A stretch of DNA of 64,000 bases from Ceratothoa steindachneri (Eukaryota > Arthropoda > Malacostraca > Isopoda > Cymothoidae), in NCBI GenBank assembly GCA_963969495.1, contig OZ018331.1, positions 151,401,264 to 151,465,263 on the forward strand, written 5' to 3'. Each line of letters begins with the position of its first letter. Position 1 is the first letter of the stretch. The notes below the pieces were generated by a model. It saw nothing but the letters and a program-made list of their open reading frames with translations. It was not told the DNA's origin and did no database searches. The translations under genes and the position numbers were made by a program. This document shows positions 22,102 to 34,975 of the stretch, one piece after another.

Positions 22102-23037
22102 TAAATGAATCTGAATTTATTTTAAAGCACAGAACTAGTTTCAGGGGTCACAGCAGCTATTCTCAACTGTGTAATGAAATATGAAGCTTGCACTATCCAG
22201 TATATAAAGGCGAATTAAAAGACGAAAGAAAAAGAAATCAGAGAAAACAAAATGGGAAAAACATAGGCATTTGGCGTGGTTCCGGACCGAATTAAAAGCC
22301 TAAACAAAATGAAACCAGAGGAAGCAAAACGGGAAAACATAAATATAAATATTACGCCTGGCTCCGGGGCAAAGATGCTAAGATGGTTCGGGCGGTTTAT
22401 AAATAAGTTTGACGACATAATTCGAGATATATTTGATAAATTTGTATTGCCCTTCAGATAAATTGAAATTATTGACTTTGTTGATGAGTATTGATTCAGC
22501 GATTTTCCTCACAATATAATCGTTTGATCTATAAATAATTTTTGAATGGTTAAAGTAAATTCTATGGTCGTAATTTTCCATGTGCGCAAAGAGACTGGAA
22601 GAAATTGCACATCTCGTTATATCAGCTTGATGTTCTTTTATTCTCTTGTTGAAGTGACCGGACTCAACGATATATGATAAGTTGCAATTCTGGCAGGGTA
22701 TAAGATATACGCTGACATTTATTGGTTGGTAGGATGCAGTTTGGTCAACAATTTTTTAATGGTATTTGGATATTTAAAGATAATATTTATGTCGTTTGAA
22801 TCGCATACGATTTTAAGGCGACCAAGGCTGGCGCATATGAGAAACTAATACATTTTTTTTAATTCATCCTTTTGGGGTGTGGAGATGGCCTAGAAATCTT
22901 TTGGCGCTTTATAATGGCATTTGTTTATGAAGTAAATTGAGTATTTTTCTTCGATGAAATTGCGGATGAGGTGTTTAATTTCATCTTGAAGGACAGCTGG
23001 AACTAGTTGTGTGCTTTAAAATAAATTCAGATTCATA
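22102..23037 (-). mobile_element. Penelope-like fragment flanked by ~36-bp inverted repeats
   Basis: Minus-strand PLE of a family distinct from that at 5205. The nuclease region (about 22730-22430) shows VYLIPCQNCNLSYIVESG, an altered GIY-YIG core, then RIKEHQADI; the frame 22581-22378 (ENYDHRIYFNHSKIIYR) gives the C-terminal part. Upstream to about 22990 there are only shredded frames. The ends are inverted copies: ctgaatttattttaaagcac at 22111 and gtgctttaaaataaattcag at 23009. (TA)n arrays lie 50 bases to the left and 20 bases to the right. Confidence 0.7.
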
Positions 23038-23055
23038 TATTGTGGTTTATCATTA

Positions 23056-23057
<2 letters not shown>

Positions 23058-23145
<88 letters not shown>
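23058..23145. repeat. (TA)n microsatellite
   Basis: About 44 TA units beginning 20 bases beyond the right inverted repeat of the adjacent PLE. Confidence 0.97.
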
Positions 23146-23148
<3 letters not shown>

Positions 23149-23279
23149 GCATAGCGGAATGTAATTCAATAAGCGAATTCATCACAATTTAAAATCTCTC
23201 CTGAACGTTTCTTGAAATCACTTCTTTATTTTCCACTATCATAACAAAATCTGAAAAGGCTGAAATGATGTATGAATGT

Positions 23280-23796
23280 TTGCGAGAGCGTTTTTTATGT
23301 ACGAGCGAGTACTAATACAGAAGGTTCTTGTGTGTTTTTCGAAACCAGAAGATTACTGTATTGTAGTTGTGTGCGTGTATGTACGCATACAAAGTTTGTG
23401 AACGAAACCAAAAGATTCTTGTAATGTGGTGGTGGTGTTTGTGTATAAGGAGTTATGAACATGTATCATACTCCGTACGTGGGTATATGCGCGCCTAGAG
23501 TGTATACATTTATGTGCATGTTCGCCTTTTAGTGCAGGTGCACATATGTGCGTGCGCATATGCCTGTATGTGGGAATATGTACGTGCTTTAGTGAGTGTA
23601 TGTGTGATCGTGCGTGAGCATTTGTACGAAACCAAGAGATTTTTGCATTGCGGTACTGGTGTGTAGTGTATATGTGGACATAGACAGTTATGGAAATGTA
23701 TTATAGTTATTTGTAATATGTGTGTGCATGCATGTGCGCATTGCCAGTTATGGAAAGATATGATAGTCTCGTTTGTGTGTGTATATGCGCTTAGAG
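23280..23796. repeat. Diverged GT-rich repeats
   Basis: GT/ATG-rich stretch in which blocks recur with changes: gaaaccagaagattactgta at 23342, gaaaccaaaagattcttgta at 23404 and gaaaccaagagatttttgca at 23627; also agttatgaacatgtatcat and agttatggaaatgtattat. The reading frames here are low-complexity His/Thr shadows. Continues after the hAT insertion at 24508-24907. Confidence 0.7.
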
Positions 23797-24507
23797 GAGA
23801 GTCGGGCAAACCTTATGATTCAGAGGACCACTTTTCGACTTTCCTAAAATATCGAGGGCCATATAACAAATATCGATGCCGAAGTTAAAAAAAAAGACTC
23901 TTTACCTTTTCCTTGGTAAACTTTAAATCGCATCAGTGAGATTGATACAAATGTTTTTGAGTGGTTGCCAGCAACTTTTAGCCAGGCTCTATTTTTGAGG
24001 TGCCAATTCCTAGAATTTCTTCAAGGTTTGCACGTTTGGAAACTTAGCCCCAGGTAAGAAAGACAACATAAAAGCGTATCCTTCATCACCAGCGCAATAA
24101 TTGACCAGACTTTTTTTTTCACCTCATTTTCAAATCTTATCACCACAACATTTTTTTCCCCTCCTAATTTCATTGCTAGTGCCCGTGATAACGGATGAAT
24201 ACTGAAAAAAATTATGAATATTTGTAAACAAAGAAGTGATTTTAATAATGTTAAATTCTTAATTTTGTTATGAATAGTAAATTATAAGTATCCTAAATGG
24301 CAACGTCTGGCTCCAGGACAAAGTTGGAGTTGAGGTACGCTTCCGACTTTAGGTTTGATGGAATCGTCGCGCATAAAAACATTCCCGTGACATCATTTGA
24401 TTCATTATTTAATTTTAGCTATTTTATTCACAACGGTAGCAGGCCATAGTTTGATTATCGGCGGGCCATATTTTAAGTATCGGCGGGCCATAGTTTGCCT
24501 AGTACTG
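23797..24507. mobile_element. Non-autonomous hAT element with 8-bp target duplication
   Basis: 711 bases without an ORF. Ends are imperfect inverted repeats of hAT type (left gagagtcgggcaaacc; right, inverted, cagtactaggcaaactatgg) with ggcgggccata repeated inside the right end, as in many animal hAT MITEs. Flanks carry gcttagag (23789-23796) and gcctagag (24508-24515). The surrounding repeat has the same site unoccupied at 23487 (gcgcctagagtgtatacatt), which supports the insertion point. Confidence 0.82.
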
Positions 24508-24910
<403 letters not shown>

Positions 24911-25392
24911 ACATTGAGAGCAGATTTGTGACGTAATGGAATGACGTCATAAATTTGCTTTGACTGTGCCATTTTACAACTCGAGCTTGGTTGGAGAAGC
25001 GCTTGTCGCTATTCATAATATCAAAGAAAAGGGCGAGGATTCGATAGGTTGTAAATATGCTGCAATAAGAGCACTCTGCCCAACCTCATGTATGTGAATT
25101 AGGGCAAATATTCGCTTTGAAATTAGGGAGGGGGGAGGAGGGTCTCAATTCTCATCGCGGTCTTGAGTTCAGTTCTCACCAAGGACGAAAGTTCCACTGA
25201 AATTTACTGTATTGAATCCCAAAGAGTGGTTTAAAGCCTCCAGTCAGCTGACCTCATAGCTAACGGTTTTCTATGAAAAGCAGGTCCATTTCGTCTACCT
25301 TTCTGACGCAGGAAGGAACAAGAACAAGACCAGGAGAGCTGTGCACCCTCATTACTTATATACCCTTGGCAAAATTATAAAGTACCCTATGT
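24911..25392. other. No recognised gene
   Basis: A near-palindrome gtgacgtaatggaatgacgtc sits at 24928. The rest shows no open frame or repeat match that I can see. Confidence 0.4.
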
Positions 25393-25560
25393 AATCCATA
25401 ACTCTATAATTTAAGATGGGGATTTTTCAAAATTTATAAATGTTTTTTTTTTTGCTTAGTTGACAAATGACTTCGAGTATATGGAAATTCAAAGGATTGA
25501 AATAGTTAAAAAGATCAAGAAGAAGAAGAAGAAAAAGAAGAAGAAGAAGAAGAAGAAAAG
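25393..25560. repeat. R1 fragment followed by (AAG)n
   Basis: 25400-25480 matches the R1 left end (aactctataatttaag, then a variant with ttgacaaatgactt also found at 34828). A purine (GAA)n tract fills 25518-25557. Confidence 0.7.
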
Positions 25561-25794
25561 GGTGTTCAGGGTTTTAAAATAAAGAGTCTATAAAGGGGAT
25601 TAAAAAAAGCGGTTAAGATTAGCAAATAATGCCGTAGGCCACAGCCCGCAGGGGTGCCTGTGTAACCAAGCTCTTCCTGTTAAGGAAGAGAACAGCGGCT
25701 TGTCATTCATATAATGTAATTAGACCTTTGTGGTAGATGATTTCAGTATATTATATATTTATTAATTTATTTTTAATATTCTAATACTTTGACT

Positions 25795-26521
25795 TTAATT
25801 ACAGACATAATTCTTCCTGGTATGGATTTCTCCAAATTTTCCCAAATTTCTGACGCCATCTTTCTCCACTCAGTTTATAATTTTTCATGCATTTCTGTTT
25901 CATTTGTATTTGTGGTACTTCTTATTTCTTTTCCAAGAACTCTACAATGGTTCTATTGGATTATAGTCTGGGCTGTGTAGTGGCTCCTCCATTGGGGTGA
26001 TTCCCATATCTCCAAACCACTTCTCTGTGTGGTTGCATGTATGGCATGGGGCATTGTCCTGCTGCAATCTAACTTCTGATTCCTCGATTGATCCACGAAC
26101 GTTATGATAAAGGATCTCTTTCTTATTACCAGTAACAAACATGCCCCAAAATGGTGCCTGAAAGTGTCGTGAAAGCAATGGCTCACAGTGAGCAACACGC
26201 TGTTGCAGATTTGCAATGGTCAGTTCGATTGGGACTCATTTCCCAATCACTGGAGTCTTTCCAATCCTTTACATTTGGTGTAAGGAAGTCGTAGAGATTA
26301 CTTTAAATTATTCTGCGAGGTCCTTGGAAGTTGTAGCAGGATTTGCTTTTACAACAGATTTCAACACTTCGGACGCAAGTACTTTTGGGGGACCTTTTTT
26401 TGGTCCGTCTTTTAGACTGAAATCCCCACTTCGGAAACAGGCAGTCCACCTCCTCCATCTCTATAAGTTTTCTAATTGGATTTTCCTGCTGTACTTGCAT
26501 TGTCGCCTCTATACAAATCAT
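25795..26521 (-). pseudogene. Tc1-type transposase, first catalytic block deleted
   Basis: Minus strand: an N-terminal helix region with a basic linker (KWGFQSKRRTKKRSPKST) in 26521-26303, then a degraded second HTH. The catalytic domain appears at 26178-25942: FWGMFVTGNKKEIL, VRLQQDNAPCHT (second Asp) and HSPDYNPIE (Glu), the latter two separated by 34 residues as in DD34E Tc1 elements. The segment with the first Asp is missing between RHFQ and APFWG. The C-terminal part continues past a stop to about 25795. No terminal repeats identified. Confidence 0.8.
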
Positions 26522-27225
26522 AGAGTAAAATATGTCTAATGTGATTGTCGTGGTATAGGAAGGACCGAGTGATTGATGGAGTTCGTACGTATGGGATGGT
26601 TACGTACTACAAAACTCCGTGATTAGGTTTTCTCTCTAAGAGTCCTATATGTGATTATATTCTTATGATTATTATTATTATGTTAATCTTTGAGGGTTCC
26701 TAGTGCCTTGCTCAGCGTTTCGAGGATTGAATAAAAAAATTGTTTCTAAGAAAATTAGAACTTTAATTAAAAATATGAAACAATGAAATTTAACACACTA
26801 AATACACATAAATGAATTAAACAAATTTTAAGTGAGGCTTTCTAAATTACATACTTGAATTTATAGTAATGGTTGACCCATAGCTTACTTTAATATGGAA
26901 TGCAACTGACCCCAACGAAACATACCAGGGCATTAAATACCTTACGAGATTCCACGAGAATCGGATTTGAGTCTGACTTTGAACTCAATTATTGTCACCC
27001 AAGAATGTTGTTTCCGGGACGACGCGTGGATCGGCGGTTACAGCGGGGGTGCTCAAGGGGAAAATTCTTTAAAGCCACAGAAGACTTCGGCACTCAGGGG
27101 AGTGCTTGAGGGAGTTCACTTAGGAAAATTCCTCAAGGGCGAGAACTATCTCTGTGTTTCGGGATACACCAGGATAGGGGGTTTCGCTGACGAGAGTTAG
27201 TTAAACTTGCTTCTTAAATCAAGTT
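26522..27225. other. No recognised gene
   Basis: Contains two direct near-repeats around 26568-26635 (gtgattgatggagtt; ctccgtgattagg) around cgtacgtatgggatggttacgtac, an inverted motif. Overlapping frames at 26900-27200 are unrecognised and GC-skewed. No repeat match elsewhere in the window. Confidence 0.4.
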
Positions 27226-27480
27226 AACTTAAAGTTCGGTGTGACTACCAGGAACTGGCTCGAGGAAGAGCTTCTTCTTAGTTCCTCTCGTTGGTTTGCC
27301 GGGCACTTATACCGGTCTTCGCGATCTAAATCTCTTTAACGATCTACCTCTGACAGGCTTCTAAATTCGGTGGGACCACCAGGAACTAGCTCCGGATGAG
27401 CTTCTTCAACGTCCCTTTTGTTGGTAGCCGGGCCTCTTGACGATTTTCGTCGCCTTAATGACTAACGTAATCTACCTCGT
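27226..27480. repeat. Two diverged tandem copies, ~135 bases each
   Basis: Unit 1 from 27232 and unit 2 from 27366 share aattcggtg/agttcggtg, gaccaccaggaact, gagcttcttc, ttggt..gccgggc, cttcgcg/tttcgtcg and atctacct. Non-coding in all frames that I checked. Confidence 0.65.
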
Positions 27481-28418
27481 TTTTCCAAAGTTATTTGATT
27501 TTATACTTCTCCACCCCAACTGGGGGTAGGGGAAAATGGGGGGAGGGATGCGTAGACTGGCTGTATTAAGTCTCCTCATCTAACGGTTTTTCTCAGAGCG
27601 TCTTTCAGCAAACCCTAAAGCGGAGCTTCTGGCTTTAGAACGACGCTCCTCTAATTTCGCATATGCGGTTAAATTGAATATCACCTCTTAGGGTAAATCT
27701 TGCCGTTTTAACCCATGTTAGGGTCACGGGTCCGACCTGAGCTGATTAGTGCATCATGTGGTCTGGGGCGGCCGTTCATCTTCTCTTCGAGACGAGGGGG
27801 GAAAGGGGAGGTGGTTAAGTGGTCAGGCTATCCCACCTCCACTGCCAGGACGTTGTGGTTACAGACCAGGGGCTTAATTGTGAGGATGGGAGATCGATTC
27901 CCTTATAGTGATCTTTAGATTGGAGGACATAGTGGTGAATACCGAAGAAGATTATGAGCACTAGTTTTATAATCTGATAGAAAAAGGTAGAAATTACTCA
28001 TTGTATTATTCCTAAACGATAACATGAGGCACTACTTTAATAAATACTGTTTAAACTTTATTCTAGAAAATTGGACATTACTTTCGTTCCAACCAGGTAT
28101 TTCAACATATCATTCTGTGCAAATTGTTTCTTTAGCTTTAACTGGGTAGGTTATATGAATAATGCGACTTCAATTCCCTTTCAAAGAAATTATCTGGATC
28201 AATGTCATCTAAGCCTGAAGACATTTATAATAGATGGTTCACCCCCCCCCCTCCCCGTCCTTCCTGCTAAACCACCTTTTCTTGCCTGAAGACATTTATA
28301 ACAGCTGGTTCAACCTTCCCCCCCTGCTAAACCACTTTTTCTTGCCCGAAAACACATCCATCTGGTGTAATCTCTCATCATAAGTCATTATATTCCAGAA
28401 ATGTTTTTTTTTTTTTTT
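27481..28418. other. No recognised gene; tandem 60-base motif at 28205-28340
   Basis: Near 27810-27905 a stretch (ggtggttaagtggtcaggct ... gagatcgattcccttat) looks like tRNA A- and B-box promoter elements but has no cloverleaf. At 28205-28345 cctgaagacatttata, ttcaaccttcc/ttcaccccccc and gctaaaccac recur once. Otherwise unremarkable. Confidence 0.4.
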
Positions 28419-28676
28419 TAGTCGCATGCGACTCTATATCTCACTATGTAAATCGGTTGATCGGTCCCGGTTTTTCTTTTTTTGTAATAACATTATAACT
28501 ATTCTGCCGATTCTAACGAAATCTGAAACCCATATGTTGTTTTACATTCAATTTCGAATGATATAATTGCCAAGGTCCTCTCAAAGTTAATCCGAGAACT
28601 ATTGAAAGTCTTGAAGGTCGTAAGGTCATAAATCAGATAAATGAGAGAACGCGACTTTGGTCAGCAGAACTTGTTT
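28419..28676. mobile_element. R2 small element, copy 1
   Basis: About 258 bases shared with 61336-61622: ttctaacgaaatctgaaacc, gatataattgccaaggtc, ttgaaggtcgtaaggtcata and the end gcgactttggtcagcag. Ends are imperfect inverted repeats around (a/t)agtcgc(a/g)tg. No ORF. MITE-like; class uncertain. Confidence 0.75.
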
Positions 28677-29185
28677 AGCTCTTTTCTGGATCTTGCACAA
28701 CACATCTATGTAAAACCTTGAAAGATATATTCGTGTATACATACAATACTCAAGGTGTGGTCGAGTCTAAGCATTATACAACTTAGTAATAATATCATGT
28801 TTACTTCTATAACTTGCATTTCTCTTTATAACCTCCAACATCCTAGTTGCCTTATTCCTCTATTCTATCAAATTTCTGTAGCTGTTAATGTTATTACTAC
28901 CATTCCTAAATTCGTTTCCTGTCCTGTAGAAGAGAGCAAAAATCCCTTTAGTTCCTAATCAAAATCATCTTTTCTTTCTACTATGCATAAAAGTTAAAAA
29001 TCGAACTTCATATTTGACTCGGTTTCAAAAACCACTGATCAATCCAAGTTTCTTCATCGACACAAACAGAAAACTTCTTATCATTTGTGAGTTCAAATAC
29101 CTAATTTTTGTAGTCAATATCTACAGCATGGACAAGTAGTTTAAAAACATGCCACTGCGGTCTGCTTCTTAATTATTTGCTTGAT
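28677..29185. other. AT-rich spacer, no recognised gene
   Basis: Frame 28755-28958 (67 codons) is unrecognised and compositionally like random AT-rich sequence. Confidence 0.4.
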
Positions 29186-29240
29186 TAATCATCACTAACT
29201 CTATAATTGTATAACAGAACTTTTGAAGATGGGTGAAAAA
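29186..29240. repeat. R1 element left part, interrupted by piggyBac
   Basis: aatcatcactaactctataatt matches the R1 terminus. R1-like sequence resumes right after the piggyBac at 34815. Confidence 0.7.
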
Positions 29241-29549
29241 TTAACCCATTATCGCTCAAATTTTGTTTTAAGATTTTTTTGTGTAAATGTGTTCATTTTA
29301 TTTCATTATAAGGATAAATGTATAAATGAAAGAAATCTAATATAGTTAATATAGGAATAATAGCTATTTGTTTTATCCCCATTTGGGGATCGTGGGCACT
29401 AGATGTGAAATTTCAATGATAATGTGAATTTTTTTAAAAGCAGTTGAATTTCATTTTGCAGATCTTATAGATTAGTAGCAACAGGAATAGGATAATAAAA
29501 TTATTCAATTTTAGTTTTATTCAGGATTTACTACAGATTACTTTGTTGG

Positions 29550-31312
29550 TTACTTTCTGTTCCATTGTTTTTCACATTCACCAAGATGTAATCCAACATT
29601 AAATTTTATACATTGTTTTCTGGAATTCTTTTTACACACTGCACATTTTATTTGTTTTCCGTCATCTGTTCTTTCTATCCTGTGCCATATGGGAGAGAAT
29701 CGTAGGGTAGGAAACACTTTTGAATAAATTTTGAGGCGTTCTGAAGACTTTGGTGCAGATGAAGATTCAGTTTGCAAGTAGGCTCTTGTGACTGAACGCT
29801 TGGAATCAAACAATGATACTTTGCTTCTATTAGATGCATTGTACAGAATCCATGCATTTATAGCAGCTATATCAAGGCAGTTTGATAAAAGAGGAAAACA
29901 CCATTGTTTTGATCGCACTGCAATTCTGTACTTTTGAATAAATTAATCAAGGTGATCAACGCCTCCTTTGTACTTGTTGTAAGAAGCAATTACCTGAGGC
30001 TGAGGCACATTTATTTCCTTCTTCATTGCAGCCGACCACCTTTTGGTTGAAAAAATCGGATCTATTTCCTGGTGATTGGTTCCTATTGTTACTAAACTAT
30101 TGTCATACCATTTGACGAACAAAACCTCTTTCTTGTGATCGAATCTATAATCATACGACCCCCTAACATCCTCTTTCATTGTTTTGTCATGAGTGAGAGG
30201 ACATCATCCTGTACGATTTGCACGAGTCTTTCCTGTAACTCGCATGCCGATATCTACCATCTTCGTGAGCAATTTATGACTGGTGAAGAAATTGTCAATG
30301 TAAATTGATCACTGGGATGTTGATGATAGGTTACCATTTTCTTCACTACTGTTGTTCCAAGACCGTCCATTCTACCTTGTTCACAAATACCTTTAGCTCT
30401 TCCTTGATATAATTCCATGCAGTAACAATAGCCAGTTGTCTCACAGCACATTACCCACTGTTTGAATCCAAATCTGAATGGTTACTTCTAATCAATTGTT
30501 TCCAACTGTTTCTCCCAAAATATCGAGCAATCTTCTCATCAACTGAAAGCTCTTTGGAAAATATGTCAAACTGTTTGAATTTATGATTCAAGTAATTCAT
30601 AACAGGTCTTACTTTGAATGCTCTGTCCTCAAGGTTGTTTTGAGCTTCTGTGTTGTCAACTAAGTTCAGATAACGTTTTATTTCAATGAATCTATTACGG
30701 GACATAACATTTCCTATAACTGGTAAAGACATATCTTCATCCAAGGCCCAGTACTGCCGCTCACTTGGCAGTCTGTGATAACCAGTGAAAAAACAAAATC
30801 CCTATAAAATTTCTCAAACAGTTTGTGCTAAGAGTAAAGTCATGCTTGTTTTTTTGCGTAGCATATAAAACCGACTGTTTGCAAATATTTAACAAAAGTT
30901 CTTCAGAATAAAACAGTTCAAACAGTTCTAATGGGTTGTTAACTACAAGGATGTCTTTTATATCATTTGCTCTCGTAGAAGCTCCATCCGTTGGTGCACC
31001 TAATTTCGTGAAGAAAGGTCTAGTTTTTTTCGTGTGTTATTTTCAGATATGAAGTTTGGGTGCATCAATTTCTGTTATATTTTCATGGTGAATCTCAATG
31101 GTTCCAACCACACCTGACAGAATGTAAGTTGGATCGGAGTTTTCATTATCTAATGCATCATCACCGAAGTCTGCTTCATCTGTTAATTCACTGAGAGGCA
31201 TTTCAACTATATCAACAACGCTAACGTCATCACCAGGTGGATTTTCTTTCAGATATTCTCGGGCATGACTTGCTTTATAAAAATACTTTACGGATATAAG
31301 AGGTGGATCCAT
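29550..31312 (-). pseudogene. piggyBac transposase (PGBD-like), several disablements
   Basis: DDE-type cut-and-paste transposase; length about 587 codons is normal for the family. ATG at 31312 directly follows a splice acceptor. The N-terminal acidic region (31312-31043) precedes the catalytic core: GYHRLPSERQYW-like text with a shift near 30760, SRNRFIEIKRYLNL, ELSVDEKIARYFGR (30744-30451). The first catalytic Asp position reads WVMCCETTGY, where family members have CD, so it is Cys here. The second Asp is kept (IYIDNFFTSHK near 30270) and the third block is GGVDHLD with a stop after it (29943). The C-terminal Cys-rich zinc domain CAVCKKNSRKQCIKF ends at 29550. Confidence 0.87.
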
Positions 31313-31338
31313 TATATTCTGAAAAATAAAATAAACAG

Positions 31339-33010
<1,672 letters not shown>

Positions 33011-34190
33011 TGTCTTAATACATAGGGAATCATTCAATTGCAATTTTAGTATTTATAGGAAACCAACCAACAACTTAACCTATGTCCATTTTTATTCAGG
33101 CCACCATCTTAATATTAAGATATCAATTTTTTCCTCTATGTTTTTACGTGCTTTGCGCATTGTCAGTCCTCAATATTTGGATCAGGAAATTTAATCTATA
33201 AGAAAAATCGGTGCAGACTTGTGTTATCCAGCAAATATACTTGATATTTTGTTATAATAAAGCCAAAAAAAAGTTTTATAACGAAAGTACTATTGAGAAG
33301 GAAGCGCCCAAGAATATCCTCATTTTACCTTATTTTAATGGCTTTGAAACCGTAAAAACATTGTTAAAAACACTTAATGTAAATCTTGTTTCCTCTTATA
33401 CAAATACTTTAAAAAGAATGTTAATAAAAAATTGCCCTAATGAAACAAATAACGTAATTTATAAAATCCCTTGTTTGGATTGCCCTTCATTTTATATTGT
33501 GCAAACTAGCAAGGATCTGAATGTGCGTATTAAGCAACATAAGTACTCTGTAAGCACTGGGCAAACATCAAATGCCATTTTTATCCATTTGAGTGAAAAT
33601 TCCCATCGTATTAATTGGAAGGAGAGTTCTGTGATTGCCAAATCAAATGACTTTTTTTCACGAAATCTTTTAGAATCGGCATTTATACAACTGACTTCGA
33701 ATTTTAATCTCAGCCCTGGAATGTATTTTTTGGACCCTTGTATCAAAAGAATGTTTAAGAATGACTTTAAAGATAAAATTTCTGAATTAATGATTACCAC
33801 ATAGAAGTTATTTTAGCTTATTTATATAAAAAAAAACCTTTCCTCATATTTTTCTTTTGTCATATTTTCTAGTTATCATGTGTAAACTTTTTTTTTTTTC
33901 ATATTGCATATGTGATTCCCAAGCATTGCCTCCCCCTTTCTTTTGTAACCCGTAAAAAATATATATATTTTTTTTTTTAACCCTGACGGCTCATCTTGTT
34001 AATAGGTTTTTTCCAGGTATCTGTTAATCCCACCCCTTTTAATCTTTATATCCCATATTTTCATTAATCCGGTGTATAAATATCTTTCTCTTTTTCCCTG
34101 TCTTTTAGTCTGCTCAGTAAAGGACCATTAGTCGAAAGGCCTCGCAGTTCTCCGTTGTTTCATTTTCCTCGTGGCTGTAACGTTATTCAT
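33011..34190 (+). mobile_element. Penelope-like element, plus copy of an inverted pair
   Basis: Begins at tgtcttaatacatagggaat, the same bases at which the minus arm (32654) stops matching. More severely 5'-truncated than its partner (RT catalytic box absent). Outer end at about 34190, 35 bases before a second (TA)n array. Confidence 0.88.
33211..33804 (+). pseudogene. PLE GIY-YIG endonuclease, plus copy
   Basis: Same protein as codons of the minus copy from the linker on: IEKEAPKNILILPYFNG, NVIYKIPCLDCPSFYIVQTS, SPGMYFLDPCIKRMF. One extra T near 33250 shifts the frame and a Glu codon has become TAA near 33190, so the upstream part (33030-33250) is read in another frame. Only a few differences from the partner are visible over more than 1 kb. 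Confidence 0.88.
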
Positions 34191-34225
34191 AAATTCCTCA
34201 CGTTCCTTATTTTCGTGATTCAGTT

Positions 34226-34227
<2 letters not shown>

Positions 34228-34306
<79 letters not shown>

Positions 34307-34316
34307 GGGGATAATT

Positions 34317-34344
<28 letters not shown>
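34228..34344. repeat. (TA)n then (GA)n microsatellites
   Basis: (TA)n 34228-34302 followed after a 14-base gap by (GA)n 34317-34344. Confidence 0.97.
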
Positions 34345-34350
<6 letters not shown>

Positions 34351-34814
34351 ACTGCAAATATGGGGAAGTTAAATATATTTTAGTTAACCTTATAACAAAG
34401 TTTCATATAATCTTTCAATGCCCAGAATCCCTATTTGGAGATACACATTTAAATTACCGTAAATAAACATCTAAAAGATAATTTATGTTCAAACTCACTT
34501 CTTATTAGAGAGGGAACTTATAACATCACATAAATCAATTTGAATAAAAAAATATTGAAAAATTTCGAAAAAATTATAACTTGAAATCATGCTTGAATTG
34601 AATGTCGACTTACCTCGAAGATAGTAACAATGTTTACTAACTTCCCGCCACCAAGAGTACCATCATTACCGAAAATTGGTGTAATGTTACAGAAAATGCA
34701 TTAAACTACTAAATGCAATATCAAAAAATAATGTAATAACATTTCACATTAAAGAAATACTTAAAAATATAATAAGTAATCCTTAAATGGGGATCGTGGG
34801 CGCTAATGGGTTAA

Positions 34815-34975
34815 TATTTTTTTCCTGAGTTGACAAATGACTTATGTTTTTTATCAAACTTATTTCTAATAATTCTTAAAAGATATAAAAAAAACCCAAA
34901 TGGTTAAGTTCAGAAACAAATATAAGTATCGAAATTTAGTTTAGAGTTCCTTTTTAAAATTATTATCAAGAGTCA
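34815..34975. repeat. R1 element right part after piggyBac
   Basis: atgacttatgttttttatca, tatttctaataattctt, tggttaagttcagaaa and tataagtatcgaaattta match the R1 arm at 11264-11350 in order, with deletions. Confidence 0.75.

Noticed and set aside
24928..24952. CRE-like palindrome (tgacgtcat)
   Set aside because: A single short site in sequence with no promoter or gene nearby.
27815..27905. tRNA-like A/B boxes
   Set aside because: No cloverleaf, no anticodon stem; at most a SINE head, and no second copy found.
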